64,000 nt of DNA. It comes from G963674835 sp963674835. GTDB taxonomy: Bacteria; Planctomycetota; Planctomycetia; Pirellulales; Thermoguttaceae. Of this stretch, positions 63,514 to 64,000 are shown piece by piece. Every line of letters starts with the position of its first letter. The first letter of the stretch is position 1. Made by a program: the position numbers and the translations under genes. The stretch spans positions 1,240,001-1,304,000 of the forward strand of contig CAXXKC010000001.1 of the NCBI GenBank assembly GCA_963674835.2, given 5' to 3'. The notes under the pieces are model-generated. The model saw only the letters and a program-made list of their open reading frames with translations. It ran no database searches and was not told the origin of the DNA.

Positions 63514-63981
63514 GGACTCCTCCTTACCGCACAAAACCGCGCGCTTGCGCGAAGCATACCTCTTGAGGGTCGCAAGCGTCTGCCGGTTCGCCCCGTCGAT
63601 CGAGGAAACCGACCCGGAGGAATTTTAGATGCTTCGAACCGGGGGGATACCCTCGACAGATACGAGTTGCTTACACCATTGTGGGGGAAAAAGTAGCGCC
63701 GGCCACGCCTCAATCGCCCCCGGATGGTTTATTTGCCAATCCATCTTCAAAGGGCCGCGAACTCACCGGCTCACTCTCCCCTCTGAATCTCCTAGCAGGG
63801 CCTGCCATTTTGTCGTAGGCGATCACAAACCCTGGCCAGACACAGGATTGACGTGAATTCATCGCTGCAATGCTACCTGCAATCGGGTCCGATTGGGCGA
63901 TCCACACGCTCTAGGGGGATTTTACTTGACGGCGGACTGCCCGGTCACTATAAGGGACGGAATAGTCAGAGGACCCGCCCT
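63514..63981. other. Intergenic region with a plus-strand promoter
   Basis: 468 bases. The promoter at 63926 and the start of a new gene at 63982 are at its end. The rest has no recognisable gene; short frames only. Confidence 0.5.
63926..63954 (+). promoter_or_regulatory. Sigma70-type promoter
   Basis: TTGACG, 17-base spacer, TATAAG. The predicted start near 63961 leaves a leader of about 20 bases before the ATG at 63982. Confidence 0.7.
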
Positions 63982-64000
63982 ATGCCCCGATTGAGCACGC
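63982..64000 (+). CDS. Start of a gene cut by the window edge
   Basis: ATG with an AGAGG ribosome-binding site 11 bases upstream and the promoter at 63926. Only Met-Pro-Arg-Leu-Ser-Thr is visible, so no function can be assigned. Confidence 0.5.

Overview
The window is about 64 kb of high-GC bacterial DNA. It is most likely from a member of the Planctomycetota. The evidence is the combination of several secreted (Tat-type) Gfo/Idh/MocA oxidoreductases, a paired ECF sigma factor and Ser/Thr kinase, large secreted glycoside hydrolases including an NPCBM-GH36 alpha-galactosidase, a DUF1566 protein, and numerous lineage-type hypotheticals. An hcp/ferredoxin pair with FNR-like boxes points to a life with anaerobic or nitrosative-stress phases. 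The taxonomic call is inference from gene content only.

Layout. 1-2.7 kb: start of a minus-strand complex I operon (nuoA-nuoB-nuoC), a decayed class I fructose-bisphosphate aldolase gene, and tRNA-Ile(GAT). 3.4-8.2 kb: two secreted proteins, the second a GH42-like hydrolase. 8.4-11.1 kb: a minus-strand PAS histidine kinase/response regulator pair. 11.4-25.9 kb: a chemotaxis locus in one direction (cheB, a DUF3034 barrel, mcp, cheW, HD-GYP, a 59-aa ORF, cheR, cheA with two HPt domains, cheC, cheD, cheY, CBS protein). 26-28.8 kb: hcp and a divergent ferredoxin gene. 28.9-36.5 kb: an NAD-dependent epimerase, three Gfo/Idh/MocA proteins and a lactate permease. 36.6-40.2 kb: a 1174-aa membrane protein of unknown role.

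40.8-54.2 kb is a carbohydrate/sugar-acid catabolic locus. One arm (plus strand) has a KDPG/KDPGal-type aldolase, a uroporphyrinogen-decarboxylase-like protein, alpha-galactosidase, a KDG-kinase-like PfkB kinase and a 2-hydroxyacid dehydrogenase. The opposing arm has an E1alpha-E1beta-lipoyl fusion, an E2-like protein without its catalytic motif, an SDR, an FAH-family hydrolase and a sugar transporter. Two promoters in this locus share an unusual sequence around the -10 element, suggesting common control. 54.2-64 kb: an Sfp-type phosphopantetheinyl transferase, an STK/sigma pair next to a proline-rich repeat protein and a DUF1566 protein, a two-gene amino-acid ABC transporter with a binding-protein/permease fusion, an NmrA-like protein, and the promoter and first codons of another gene.

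The most striking non-coding structure is a dispersed imperfect palindrome of about 97 bp, present six times in the same orientation. Four copies begin exactly at the TAG stop codon of a gene. A second, 140-bp element has 17-bp terminal inverted repeats and an 11-12 bp target duplication, and it sits inside a copy of a smaller 18-bp palindrome. The best candidate for unusual biology is the 2-oxoacid dehydrogenase-like system at 46.2-49.5 kb.
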